Shown: positions 1 through 7,663, counted from the stretch's first letter. The stretch is 33,780 bases of DNA from Pedobacter sp. UBA5917 (GCF_002432345.1 NZ_DJDT01000208.1:1-33780); one strand, 5' to 3'. Notes: generated by a model not told the origin, from the letters alone. Numbers and translations: made by a program.

Positions 1-1
1 C

Positions 2-1192
2 ACAGAGCTGATGGGGCGGCTGCTTGCAGCTTACATAGGCCAGCAGATGGCCAATGCACTTGGGTTAAAATCCAATTCAGCCGCATCGGCAGCAGTCAAA
101 ATAGCTGATATCAGGAATAACAACTGGTTAAACAACCATGCTTTTAACGGTTCCATTACCGATCAGGCCCTGATCAACTACGTAGCACAGCCGCAGGACG
201 CCATCGAGCCGAAAAATCTATTGGCAAAAGTTTCCGAAAGCGATTTTTGGACCATCAACTGGGGTTACCGTTTACTACCCCTGCCAGAAACGAAAGCGTT
301 AAACAACCAGATCCTCGAAAGAAGCAATAAAGGCCTGCAAATGTATTCGGGAGAAGCAACTACAGGTGCCAACAGAACCATTCTTGATCCAAGGATCCAA
401 AGTGGCGATTTAAGCAATGATGCTATCCAGGCAGGTAAACTCGGCATTGCCAACCTTAAAAAAGTAGTGCCTAATCTCCTCTCATGGACTATTACACCTG
501 GCCAGGGCTATCAACCTGCAGGCGATGTTTACAAACAATTAGTGGCACAATACAACCAGTACCTGCGTTATGCAGCCAATCAGATCGGCGGTGTGTACAT
601 CGATATTAAAAACAGCGATCAAAAAGGCGAAGTATTTACATTCGTTTCCCTGGCTAAGCAACAGGAAGCATTAAAATTTATCCAACAGGAAGCTTTTAAA
701 ACACCACAATGGCTTAATTCCCCTAAACTTTATGCGCGTACAGAAACCGACTTCGATCTGGTAAGCAAAGTACAAAAAGAGCTTTTAGGCGATTTATTGG
801 ATGGTAAAACTTTGGCAAAACTGTTAACAGCCGAAAATAGTGGCGAAAAAGGTTACAGTCCATCGGCTTACCTTAACGATTTATCGAACGGGGTATTTTC
901 TGAACTTGCACAGCACAGTGTATTAGACAACAACCGCCGCGAATTACAAAAAGTATACGTAAACAAATTGGTTGTATTGGTGCAGGCAATGGCCAAAAGC
1001 GATTCTGATCTATCTTCTGTAATGCGTATGCATGTTACTGCGCTGATGAAAAAAGTCAAAGCTGCAGGTGTGGCTTATAAAGGTATTGGCGCATCACATT
1101 TCACTGATCTTTACGAACGCCTTTACCTCGGATTACATAACCCGGCACAACCTGAAAGAAGCAATACTAACCCTTTTTCTAACGTACGATGA
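2..1192 (+). CDS. DUF4953-type metalloprotease paralogue, zinc site lost (5' partial)
   Basis: The frame is open to the window edge, so the N-terminal half is missing. What remains aligns along its length with the C-terminal half of the next gene (shared TELMG/DELMG, INYVAQP/FNYVAQP, WGYRLLP, a DLS-DA segment and the VYVNKLV/IYVNELV block). That neighbour has the metzincin zinc motif HEVGHAVGLRH. Here the aligned stretch at bases 41-73 reads QQMANALGLKS: all three zinc-binding His and the catalytic Glu are replaced (Gln, Asn, Ser; Gln), while the structural Gly-Leu stays. The Met-turn SIMDY has also become SITDQ (bases 152-166). The frame is otherwise clean, so this looks like a maintained pseudoenzyme, possibly a partner or inhibitor of the active copy. 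Its stop overlaps the next start (ATGA), which suggests translational coupling. Role is inferred; homology to the neighbour is direct. Confidence 0.85.
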   Translation, partial: TELMGRLLAAYIGQQMANALGLKSNSAASAAVKIADIRNNNWLNNHAFNGSITDQALINYVAQPQDAIEPKNLLAKVSESDFWTINWGYRLLPLPETKALNNQILERSNKGLQMYSGEATTGANRTILDPRIQSGDLSNDAIQAGKLGIANLKKVVPNLLSWTITPGQGYQPAGDVYKQLVAQYNQYLRYAANQIGGVYIDIKNSDQKGEVFTFVSLAKQQEALKFIQQEAFKTPQWLNSPKLYARTETDFDLVSKVQKELLGDLLDGKTLAKLLTAENSGEKGYSPSAYLNDLSNGVFSELAQHSVLDNNRRELQKVYVNKLVVLVQAMAKSDSDLSSVMRMHVTALMKKVKAAGVAYKGIGASHFTDLYERLYLGLHNPAQPERSNTNPFSNVR

Positions 1193-3678
1193 GAACCTAT
1201 TTTTTATCCGCAGCCTTATCGCTCAGCATACTTGTTTGCGCTTTCAACGGATCGGCGCAGCAGCGCAAAAATGCAAAAAAAACAGCACCAACGCCGGCCG
1301 TAACTCCTGCTGCACTTCCGAAACTGCCTGTATTTCCGGCAAATCAACCTAAACCTTATAAGGAAGTGGTACCCAATGATGCTAAAACCAGTAAGGGTTT
1401 TATGCTGGTGCATCAGGTTGGCGACCGTTATCTTTTTGAAATTCCGGATAGCTTATTCGGACGCTCAATTTTTACCGTTAACCGTCTAACCAAATCTGCA
1501 CAGGACTGGCGTAACCCACTTGGCGGACTCTGTAGTTATGGTAACGACTGGATCGGACAGGCCATGTTCAGTTTCGAAAAATCGGGACAGGACAAAATCG
1601 CGTTAAAGCTGATCAGTACTACCGATCGGGTAACAGATAACGATCCTATCCTTACCAAAGCCATTGCGGGCAACAATTTTGAACCGATTTACGCCATTTT
1701 CCCCGTAAAAGCCTACAACAAAGAAGCAAAATCAGCTGTAATCGACCTTACTGATTATCTGAACAGCGACAATCCTGTTTTTGGTTATTTAAGCGGACTT
1801 AAGATGCTTGCCATGCCGGGTACTTTTGCTCCCGATCGTTCTTTTTTAAGTTCGGTAAAGGCTTATCCTAAAAATATCGAAGTATTCAGTACCCGCACCT
1901 ATACCTCTGGCAGTACCGTTTTAACCGGCGAATACAACAGTTCGATCATCCTGCTCAGCAAAACACCTATGAAAAGCAGGTCGCTGGACGAGCGTGTAGG
2001 TTTTTTCGGCGTTACACCTGCAGATTACAAAAGTTACGATGCCGATGGACATATCCGCAACCAGGCCAATATCTGGCGCTGGCGTTTAGAGCCAAAACCC
2101 GAAGACCGTGCGCGTTATTTTAGGGGCGAACTGGTAGAACCTGCCCAGCCCATTGTTTTTTATATCGATCCGGCAACACCAAAAAAATGGATTCCATACC
2201 TTATTGCAGGCGTAAACGATTGGCAAAAAGCATTTGAAAAAGCTGGCTTTAAAAACGCCATTATGGCCAAAGAAGTAGACCCCGCCGACTCAACCTTCGA
2301 TATTAACGATTCGAGGCACAATGTAATGGTATATAAAGCCTCCGCAATTGGCAATGCCATGGGCCATTCGCTACAGGATCCGCGCAGTGGCGAAATTATC
2401 GAATCGCATATCCAATGGTACCATTCGGTTATGGAAGTACTTTACAAATGGTATTTTGTACAGGCAGGCGCTATTGATACTGCCGCCCAGAAACCACAGT
2501 TCAGCGACGAGCTGATGGGGCAATTGATCCGTTTTGTTTCCTCGCACGAAGTTGGTCATGCGGTAGGCTTACGCCATAATTGGGGATCCTCATCTACCAC
2601 CACCATAGCACAACTGCGTGATAAGGCCTGGGTAGAAGCACATGGCCACACCCCTTCCATTATGGATTATGCCCGTTTCAACTATGTTGCCCAGCCAGAA
2701 GACTACATTGCCCAAAGCGGAATTTTCCCGAGGATCGGCGATTACGATACCTGGGCGGTTGAGTGGGGCTACCGGTTATTGCCCGATACTTTAAATGTTG
2801 ATGCAGAAAAGAAAGCCCTCGATAAATGGGTTACCGATAAAGTTGGTGCCGATAAACGCCTGCGTTTTGGCATTGGTGATGATCCTACGGCAAAATATCC
2901 GCAGAACCAGCGCGAAGATTTAAGCGATGATGCCGTAATGGCCGGAACCTATGGCATCAAAAACCTGAAATACATTAAAAAGAACCTGATAAAGTGGACA
3001 CAGGTTCCAGGTGCTTCTTACGATCGTACCGCCGATATTTATAAGGCCCTGGTTGATCAGTACGATTGGTATATCAAACATGCTACAGCCTATATTGGCG
3101 GTATGGAGTTTACCCCTGGCAGCAATACCAATAATGCTGTTGTTTACGGTTTCGAACCTTCTATTAAACAAAAACAGGCCGTTGCTTTCTTAAACCGCGA
3201 ACTTTTTACCACACCCGAATGGTTACGTGATGAAAAACTTTACCGGTTGAGTAGTGCCGATTTCAGCAGTATTCAGGCCATACAGAAAAGAACCCTGCAG
3301 CAATTAATGGATGACAAGCTTTTTAACAAACTCCGTGCAACCGAAAATAGCGTTGGCAGCAAAGCCTATACCCTACCTGCATTTTTGAAGGATATGTACA
3401 ATGGCATTTTTGCCGAAGTAATAAAAGGTGGATCGATCAGCGCAAACCGGAGGTTTTTACAGAAAATATATGTGAACGAACTGGTTGGACTGATTCCTGT
3501 ACTTACCAAAACCGATGGAGATGCTGCATCGCTGGTTAAAACGCAGGCCAAACAGTTAATGGTCTCTTGTAAAACAGATTTAAAGAAACCATTGGGTAAA
3601 ATGGAGCGTGCACATCTTGACGATCTGGTGGTGCGTTTGGATGATGCGCTATACAGGCCGATGAGGCTTGGCAAATAA
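1189..3678 (+). CDS. Secreted zinc-dependent metalloprotease (DUF5118/DUF5117/DUF4953 type)
   Basis: 829 residues. Residues 1-24 form a Sec signal peptide ending near GSAQQ, followed by a short basic, Pro/Ala-rich linker. The region from about 55 to 110 resembles the DUF5118 module (KGFMLVHQVGDRYLFEIPD), followed by a DUF5117-like beta-rich part and the metzincin-like catalytic domain. The zinc motif HEVGHAVGLRH covers residues 453-463 (His453, His457, His463 as ligands; Glu454 as general base), and SIMDY with Met492 fits the Met-turn. The family is common in Bacteroidota and is taken to be periplasmic or extracellular; its substrates are unknown. It overlaps the upstream inactive paralogue by 4 bp, so both probably come from one transcript that ends at the hairpin at 3711. 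The peptidase call is secure; physiological role is not known. Confidence 0.92.
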   Translation: MRTYFLSAALSLSILVCAFNGSAQQRKNAKKTAPTPAVTPAALPKLPVFPANQPKPYKEVVPNDAKTSKGFMLVHQVGDRYLFEIPDSLFGRSIFTVNRLTKSAQDWRNPLGGLCSYGNDWIGQAMFSFEKSGQDKIALKLISTTDRVTDNDPILTKAIAGNNFEPIYAIFPVKAYNKEAKSAVIDLTDYLNSDNPVFGYLSGLKMLAMPGTFAPDRSFLSSVKAYPKNIEVFSTRTYTSGSTVLTGEYNSSIILLSKTPMKSRSLDERVGFFGVTPADYKSYDADGHIRNQANIWRWRLEPKPEDRARYFRGELVEPAQPIVFYIDPATPKKWIPYLIAGVNDWQKAFEKAGFKNAIMAKEVDPADSTFDINDSRHNVMVYKASAIGNAMGHSLQDPRSGEIIESHIQWYHSVMEVLYKWYFVQAGAIDTAAQKPQFSDELMGQLIRFVSSHEVGHAVGLRHNWGSSSTTTIAQLRDKAWVEAHGHTPSIMDYARFNYVAQPEDYIAQSGIFPRIGDYDTWAVEWGYRLLPDTLNVDAEKKALDKWVTDKVGADKRLRFGIGDDPTAKYPQNQREDLSDDAVMAGTYGIKNLKYIKKNLIKWTQVPGASYDRTADIYKALVDQYDWYIKHATAYIGGMEFTPGSNTNNAVVYGFEPSIKQKQAVAFLNRELFTTPEWLRDEKLYRLSSADFSSIQAIQKRTLQQLMDDKLFNKLRATENSVGSKAYTLPAFLKDMYNGIFAEVIKGGSISANRRFLQKIYVNELVGLIPVLTKTDGDAASLVKTQAKQLMVSCKTDLKKPLGKMERAHLDDLVVRLDDALYRPMRLGK

Positions 3679-3710
3679 AATAAATATGTAGAATAGTTAG
3701 TTTAATGAAT

Positions 3711-3740
3711 AAGCGGCAGCCCGGATGGGTGCCGCTTTTC
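3711..3740 (+). terminator. Rho-independent terminator after the metalloprotease pair
   Basis: The arms AAGCGGCA (3711-3718) and TGCCGCTT (3730-3737) pair perfectly. A further CCC/GGG pairing lies inside (3720-3722 with 3727-3729), and a short T run follows. It sits 32 bp after the metalloprotease stop and before the gntR-type promoter. Confidence 0.8.
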
Positions 3741-3787
3741 TTATGAACTAAAAAAATAATATAATTTCTTTTTTAACCAAAAACCTT

Positions 3788-3795
3788 TACATTTG
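3788..3795 (+). promoter_or_regulatory. Putative -7 box of the GntR-family gene
   Basis: TACATTTG matches the Bacteroidota TAnnTTTG -7 consensus. It lies about 30 bp before the start codon and directly upstream of the palindrome at 3799, so a bound regulator would cover the transcription start. No clear -33 TTTG at ideal spacing was found. Confidence 0.5.
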
Positions 3796-3798
3796 CAA

Positions 3799-3809
3799 TC
3801 ATCTGATGA
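3799..3809. promoter_or_regulatory. Palindromic operator, copy 1
   Basis: TCATCTGATGA (within a 13-bp palindrome ATCATCTGATGAT) lies between the -7 box and the start of the GntR-family gene. The same 11-bp core, read on the other strand, recurs at 4507 and 4854 around the adjacent transporter gene. Autoregulation is inferred. Confidence 0.6.
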
Positions 3810-3826
3810 TATGACGATAAAAAGAT

Positions 3827-4492
3827 ATGAATTCATTGATCCAAAAAAAATCGCTTGCCGAAGAAGTGGCTACCAGATTGCAGCAGCAGATTTCGGGGGG
3901 AGAATATAAAATCGGCGAAAAACTGCCTATCGAACCCGAGTTGATGAAGGCGTTTGGCGTGGGCCGTTCTACCGTACGCGAAGCGATCAAAATTCTTTCT
4001 AATTCAGGATTATTAAAGGTACAGCAGGGTGTTGGCACTTTTGTAAATAAGACCAGCAGCGATAATGAACCGATGGATCACCGGTTAAAAAGAGCTAAAA
4101 TTCAGGACCTGGACGAAATCAGGCAGATGCTCGAAATGAAAATTGCCGAAAAAGCGTCGCTACAGCGCACGCAGGAAGATATTGAACAGATAAAAATACA
4201 CCTGGCCGAACGCAATGAAACAGGGAATGCGGGAATGCTGAAAGAATGCATTGAAGCAGACATAAATTTCCACGTGGCCATAGCACGCGCTTCTAAAAAC
4301 GATATCCTGCTGGATCTTTACAAAACAGCCTCGTTACACTTAAAAAACTGGTTTGAAGAGATCAATAAAAATACCGATAGTTTTACCGAAACGCAGTACC
4401 TGCACCAGCAATTATTAAATTACATTATAGCAAAAGACCCTAAAAAAGCACAAAATACCGCCGCAAAAATTTTGAAATACGCTGCAAAATAA
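3827..4492 (+). CDS. GntR-family transcriptional regulator, FadR/FCD subfamily
   Basis: 221 residues. Residues 10-72 form a GntR winged helix (LPIEPELMKAFGVGRSTVRE recognition region, then GLLKVQQGVGTFV wing). Residues of about 90-215 form an all-helical FCD effector domain. Asp145, His149 and His193 fit the metal ligands of FCD proteins; the last His, usually in the C-terminal helix, is not evident (the helix reads AAKILKYAAK), so the metal site may be altered. FCD regulators usually sense small carboxylates or sugar acids. The gene has a -7 box and a palindrome at its own start, and two copies of the palindrome lie between it and the MFS gene on the same strand. This points to a local regulator of itself and the exporter. 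The ligand cannot be told from sequence. Confidence 0.9.
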   Translation: MNSLIQKKSLAEEVATRLQQQISGGEYKIGEKLPIEPELMKAFGVGRSTVREAIKILSNSGLLKVQQGVGTFVNKTSSDNEPMDHRLKRAKIQDLDEIRQMLEMKIAEKASLQRTQEDIEQIKIHLAERNETGNAGMLKECIEADINFHVAIARASKNDILLDLYKTASLHLKNWFEEINKNTDSFTETQYLHQQLLNYIIAKDPKKAQNTAAKILKYAAK

Positions 4493-4506
4493 AAATTTGA
4501 CCTAAT

Positions 4507-4517
4507 TCATCAGATGA
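4507..4517. promoter_or_regulatory. Palindromic operator, copy 2
   Basis: TCATCAGATGA is the exact reverse complement of the core at 3799. It sits 15 bp after the regulator's stop. The flanks AAT upstream and T-C-Y-G-A-T-T downstream are shared with the copy at 4854, so copies 2 and 3 match over about 19 bases. Confidence 0.5.
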
Positions 4518-4570
4518 TCTGATTTTTAAATAAAATCAATAACCAATGAACAAAAACTCATTTAAAGCAC

Positions 4571-4645
4571 GTCATCTCGACCGAAACGCAGTGGAGTGCC
4601 CGCCTGCTTCGGGCAGGGAGAGATCTATCCCGAGATAGATTTAAC
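4571..4645. repeat. Dispersed palindromic intergenic repeat (GAGAGATCTA family)
   Basis: The stretch holds CTCGACCGAAACGCAGTGGAG, a GC-rich hairpin (CCCGCCTGC TTC GGGCAGGG) and GAGAGATCTATC followed by CGAGATAGAT. The reverse complement of 22990-23062 carries the same elements in the same order (CTCGACCGGAGC, GGAGTGGAGAGATCTACC), so both belong to one dispersed family. Nearby, at 4737-4756, a TTGAGCGTAGTCGAAGGG segment resembles the GAGCTTRTCGAA elements at 7128 and 29431. No gene is seen between 4493 and 4881. Confidence 0.65.
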
Positions 4646-4670
4646 CCCGTTGAAAACCAGGAGAATGAAT

Positions 4671-4840
4671 CAATGACAAATAAACGAATAAAATAGTTTA
4701 GCGTTACGCGTGTGGCGCTTTACGTCGATTACCCCCTTGAGCGTAGTCGAAGGGTAAACAGTTTACAGTTGGCAATTTGCAGATAACAATTAAACAATCA
4801 TGCAATTGAACAATTGCCCCAATGACAAATGAACGAATGA
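4671..4840 (+). repeat. Pair of 21-bp direct repeats in the spacer before the MFS gene
   Basis: CAATGACAAATAAACGAATAA (4671-4691) and CAATGACAAATGAACGAATGA (4820-4840) differ at two positions. Between them lies low-complexity sequence rich in CAATTG and AACAAT. It may be a decayed tandem or slippage-derived repeat; no function is evident. Confidence 0.5.
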
Positions 4841-4853
4841 ACCAAATGCAAAT

Positions 4854-4864
4854 TCATCAGATGA
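4854..4864. promoter_or_regulatory. Palindromic operator, copy 3, before the MFS gene
   Basis: TCATCAGATGA is identical to copy 2 and is the reverse complement of copy 1. It ends 17 bp before the ATG at 4882. This placement argues that the transporter starts at 4882, since an upstream ATG at 4822 would put the operator inside the coding region. Confidence 0.6.
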
Positions 4865-4881
4865 TCCGATTATTATATATT

Positions 4882-6105
4882 ATGAAAACTACACTACAAC
4901 CCACCATCCCGCTGCAACCAGAAGCAGTTGCGCAAAAAACAGTTTATGCCATTCTGTTTACCATTAGTTTTAGCCACCTCCTTAACGACATGCTACAGAG
5001 TGTTGTACCGGCAATTTACCCCCTGTTTAAAGAACGCTTTAATTTTTCCTTTACGCAGATCGGTTTAATTACCTTCACATTCCAGTTAACCGCATCCCTA
5101 TTGCAACCATTTGTTGGCTTTTACACCGACAGAAAACCAAGGCCTTTTTCATTATCGATAGGAATGGGCTTTGCCCTGATGGGATTAATTATGCTTTCGG
5201 TAGCTTCGAGCTTTGCTTTAATTCTTTTTGCCGTAAGTTTAATGGGCATCGGCTCCTCTATTTTCCATCCCGAATCATCGAGGGTAGCTTACCTGGCTTC
5301 GGGCGGTAAAAAAGGATTGGCCCAATCTATATTCCAGTTAGGCGGAAACGCAGGTTCTGCCATCGGACCGCTTTTAGCAGCGTTGATTGTTATCCCTTAC
5401 GGACAGTTTTATATTATCTGGTTTAGTTTAGCGGCTATATTGGCTATTCTGGTTCTGATACAGATCGGCAAGTGGTACAAAGGTCATTTGCACCTAAAAA
5501 TGAAAAATCCCGTGGCTGTTCAGGTAGAAAAAGGTCCTGGCTTATCCAAAAAAAGGGTAATTATCTCCTTATCCATCCTACTGGTTCTTATCTTTTCGAA
5601 ATACTTTTATATGGCCAGCATGACGAGTTATTTCACTTTTTTCCTGATCAATAAATTCCATGTTTCGGTACAGCAATCGCAGCTTTATCTGTTTGGCTTT
5701 TTGGCTGCTGTAGCTGCCGGAACGGTTATCGGCGGTCCGTTGGGCGATCGGTTTGGACGAAAATACATCATCTGGATATCCATTCTTGGTGTAGCGCCTT
5801 TCACGCTTTTATTACCCTATGTAGGTTTAATGTGGACGGTAATTCTGGCCATTATAATAGGTGTGATTATCTCTTCTGCCTTTTCGGCCATATTGGTTTA
5901 TGCTACTGATCTGGTACCCGGAAAAGTGGGCATGATTGCCGGATTGTTCTTCGGTTTTGCTTTTGGTATGGGAGGAGTTGGCTCTGCCCTACTGGGTTGG
6001 CTTGCCGATAAAACGAGTATTGAGTATGTTTTCCAGATCTGCGCGTTTTTACCTCTTATTGGTATCATAACGGGCTTCCTGCCAAATATTGAACATCAAA
6101 AATAG
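4882..6105 (+). CDS. MFS exporter of the fosmidomycin-resistance (Fsr) type
   Basis: 407 residues from the ATG at 4882, which I prefer to 4822 because the longer start would run through the operator and add a charged, non-conserved tail. About 12 hydrophobic segments are visible. Fsr-like features include SHLLNDMLQSVVPAIYPLFK in TM1, the loop after TM2 with YTDRKPRP, GIGSSIFHPESSRVA, and GGKKGLAQSIFQLGGNAGSAIGP. The second half has the MFS A-like motif GGPLGDRFGRK. Characterised Fsr proteins export drugs by proton antiport; many relatives have unknown substrates. It sits in the inner membrane. Operators next to it suggest control by the FadR-type regulator, and a strong terminator follows the stop. 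Confidence 0.87.
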   Translation: MKTTLQPTIPLQPEAVAQKTVYAILFTISFSHLLNDMLQSVVPAIYPLFKERFNFSFTQIGLITFTFQLTASLLQPFVGFYTDRKPRPFSLSIGMGFALMGLIMLSVASSFALILFAVSLMGIGSSIFHPESSRVAYLASGGKKGLAQSIFQLGGNAGSAIGPLLAALIVIPYGQFYIIWFSLAAILAILVLIQIGKWYKGHLHLKMKNPVAVQVEKGPGLSKKRVIISLSILLVLIFSKYFYMASMTSYFTFFLINKFHVSVQQSQLYLFGFLAAVAAGTVIGGPLGDRFGRKYIIWISILGVAPFTLLLPYVGLMWTVILAIIIGVIISSAFSAILVYATDLVPGKVGMIAGLFFGFAFGMGGVGSALLGWLADKTSIEYVFQICAFLPLIGIITGFLPNIEHQK

Positions 6106-6113
6106 TATTTGCC

Positions 6114-6152
6114 ACAGGAACACATGCTTAATTAACTTGTGTTCCTGTTTTT
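6114..6152 (+). terminator. Rho-independent terminator after the MFS gene
   Basis: ACAGGAACACA (6114-6124) pairs perfectly with TGTGTTCCTGT (6138-6148), followed by a T run. It is 8 bp after the stop codon. Confidence 0.88.
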
Positions 6153-6166
6153 TACCATTTGGTAAA
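6151..6166. promoter_or_regulatory. 16-bp palindrome upstream of the NmrA-type gene
   Basis: TTTACCATTTGGTAAA is a perfect inverted repeat (7-2-7) about 22 bp before a good -7 box. It could be the operator of a redox- or quinone-sensing regulator, but no regulator gene lies beside it, so this is inference from position and symmetry only. Confidence 0.4.
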
Positions 6167-6187
6167 TCCTTCCCACCGGCACCTCCT

Positions 6188-6195
6188 TAATTTTG
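6188..6195 (+). promoter_or_regulatory. Putative -7 promoter box of the NmrA-type gene
   Basis: TAATTTTG is an exact TAnnTTTG match 21 bp before the ATG at 6217. No TTTG at the ideal 19-21 bp upstream distance is seen; the nearest is about 26 bp away, within the palindrome. Confidence 0.5.
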
Positions 6196-6216
6196 CATCT
6201 GTTAAATACGAAATTT

Positions 6217-7085
6217 ATGATAGCAATAACAGGAATTACCGGTCATGTTGGCCGCGTAACAGCAACATTATTATTAGAACAAAAACAACAGATAAAAGCG
6301 ATTGTTCGCAATGCAGCCAAAGGTACCGAATGGATAGATAAAGGCGCTGAAGTAGCCATAGCCGATCTATTCGATGCCGAATCGTTAACCAAAGCTTTCG
6401 AAGGTGCAGAAAGTATTTTTGTTATGACGCCCCCTGCCCTGGATCTTGAAAACCCGATTGAGCAACATCTGCAAATGCTGGAAGCCATTACAACTGCAAT
6501 AAAGAAAAGTAAGCCAGAAAAAGTAGTTTACCTATCTTCAATCGGTGGGCATTTAGCAGAAGCAACCGGGGCAATCAGAAAGTTGTACGATATGGAGCAG
6601 GCACTTACACAACTTGATATTCCGACTGCCGGAATAAGGGCGGGCTGGTTTATGGAAAATTTTACCGGATCGCTACCTAGTGCAATTTCTACAGGTAATT
6701 TACATAGTTTTTTAATCCAACCGACTTAAAAGTACCCATGGTCGCTGTAGCTGATATTGGTAGAACGGCTGCTGCATTGTTACTTCAGGATTGGGAGGGC
6801 CACCGAATTATCGAGCTGGAAGGTCCGCAAGCCTACTCCGCTGATGATGTTGCTGCTGTAATTGGCAGCTTAACAGGTAAAACCATTATAGCATCTCCTA
6901 TTTTACGCGAAGATTACGAAAGCACTTATTCATCTTTTGGTTTTACACCCAATGCATCGAATTTGATGGCAAAAATGAACGATGGCTTTAATAGCGAGTG
7001 GATTGTTTTTGAAAAGGAAAATACCGAACATATTACCGGCGAAACCTCGCTGGAAGAAATGTTGGGGAATGTTCTTACGGTATAA
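6217..7085 (+). pseudogene. NmrA-family NAD(P)-binding protein, split by a 1-base frameshift
   Basis: Two consecutive frames give one NmrA/QorB-like protein. The first (6217-6729) has the Rossmann motif GITGHVGR at its N-terminus, VVYLSSIGG and GIRAGWFMENF, and stops after HSFLIQPT. The second frame supplies TDLKVPMVAVADIGRTAAALLL and the rest to 7085. The change of frame falls near a T6 run (6708-6713). One extra T would read HSFFNPTDLKVPMVAVADIG, which fits the family, so a single T was lost. It is either a real inactivated gene or a sequencing error in a homopolymer. I start at ATG 6217 rather than an upstream TTG, because the glycine motif then lies at the usual distance. Intact relatives act as NAD(P)H:quinone reductases or redox-sensing proteins. 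Confidence 0.82.
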
Positions 7086-7127
7086 AAATGAAATAGGTTA
7101 TAACATAAGATTAAACCTTTTACATTT

Positions 7128-7200
7128 TGTCAGATTGAGCTTATCGAAATGTCTCTTAAAACAATGTTAAGTCAGGCTCTTCGATAAGCTTATAATGACA
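7128..7200. repeat. Palindromic repeat bounded by TGTCA/TGACA, copy 1
   Basis: The left part TGTCAGATTGAGCTTATCGAA and the right part TTCGATAAGCTTATAATGACA are near-inverted. The element is 73 bp and has a close relative at 29431-29500. Both lie just downstream of a gene and have unrelated centres. Confidence 0.65.
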
Positions 7201-7240
7201 CCTATCTAAATCAATGAAAATCACAAGTATACTTTTCAAT

Positions 7241-7291
7241 AACCATATAAGACATTGAAGGGACATATAAGCTACATGTTCTTATATGGTT
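7241..7291. repeat. Long hairpin in the spacer
   Basis: AACCATATAAGA (7241-7252) pairs perfectly with TCTTATATGGTT (7280-7291). The pairing extends inward through CAT/ATG with one bulged base, and a third ACATATAAG copy lies in the loop. No T run follows, so it is more like a mobile or repetitive palindrome than a terminator. Confidence 0.5.
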
Positions 7292-7329
7292 AAATAACGC
7301 TCAATTCGAAAAACGACTGTATGAACAGT

Positions 7330-7407
7330 TTAGATGTTCTCAGGTGATTTAGGTGGTAAATTAAACAGTGTAATCTTTATTTTTTACCACCACCTTAGGC
7401 GCCTAAG
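7330..7407. repeat. CTCAGGTG palindromic repeat, copy 1
   Basis: The left arm TAGATGTTCTCAGGTG...TTAGGTGGT faces a right arm of ACCACC-ACCTTAGGCGCCTAAG. The left arm matches the reverse complement of the right arm of the element at 31318-31406 at 23-24 of 27 positions, so the two copies are in opposite orientation. The rest of the 7086-7612 spacer holds no gene that I can support. Confidence 0.6.
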
Positions 7408-7612
7408 TTTTACAGGTGGAAAAATTTAAAACTAATTTAACCACCGTATAAAAACGTTATCCCTTTTTTAGCCCCCCGTATGGTTTAGCCGGAATGACAA
7501 TTATATACTTTTATGCATCTTTTTTATTATAAGTAACTGGAAATAAATAGTCGTGTTCATAATTTCAAAATATCAGTGTTTTGCTATTTTTTTTATAAAA
7601 ATGGTGTAAATC

Positions 7613-7643
7613 TTTGCAAATCCCAGTTTTGGTTCTATTTTTG
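7613..7643 (+). promoter_or_regulatory. Canonical Bacteroidota promoter of the TAC-like operon
   Basis: TTTG (7613-7616), a 19-bp spacer and TATTTTTG (7636-7643) match the -33 TTTG / -7 TAnnTTTG consensus exactly. It places the transcription start at about 7650, inside the palindrome that follows. Confidence 0.75.
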
Positions 7644-7646
7644 CAC

Positions 7647-7662
7647 TTAACTTATAAGTTAA
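7647..7662. promoter_or_regulatory. 16-bp palindromic operator at the transcription start of the TAC-like operon
   Basis: TTAACTTATAAGTTAA is a perfect palindrome. It begins 3 bp after the -7 box and ends one base before the TTG start codon. This is the expected place for autorepression by the XRE antitoxin encoded downstream; binding is inferred. Confidence 0.62.
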
Positions 7663-7663
7663 C

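Noticed and set aside
1068..1352. 94-residue plus-strand frame across the junction of the two metalloprotease genes
   Set aside because: It is out of frame with two related proteins that account for the sequence on both sides of the ATGA overlap.
4822..4881. Upstream ATG start for the MFS gene
   Set aside because: The extra 20 residues (MTNERMNQMQIHQMIRLLYI) would be encoded by a repeat and an operator palindrome; ATG 4882 gives a normal Fsr N-terminus.
7086..7612. Possible CRISPR or small RNA cluster in the repeat-rich spacer
   Set aside because: The repeats are different palindromic families, not equal direct repeats with unique spacers, and no cas genes are nearby.
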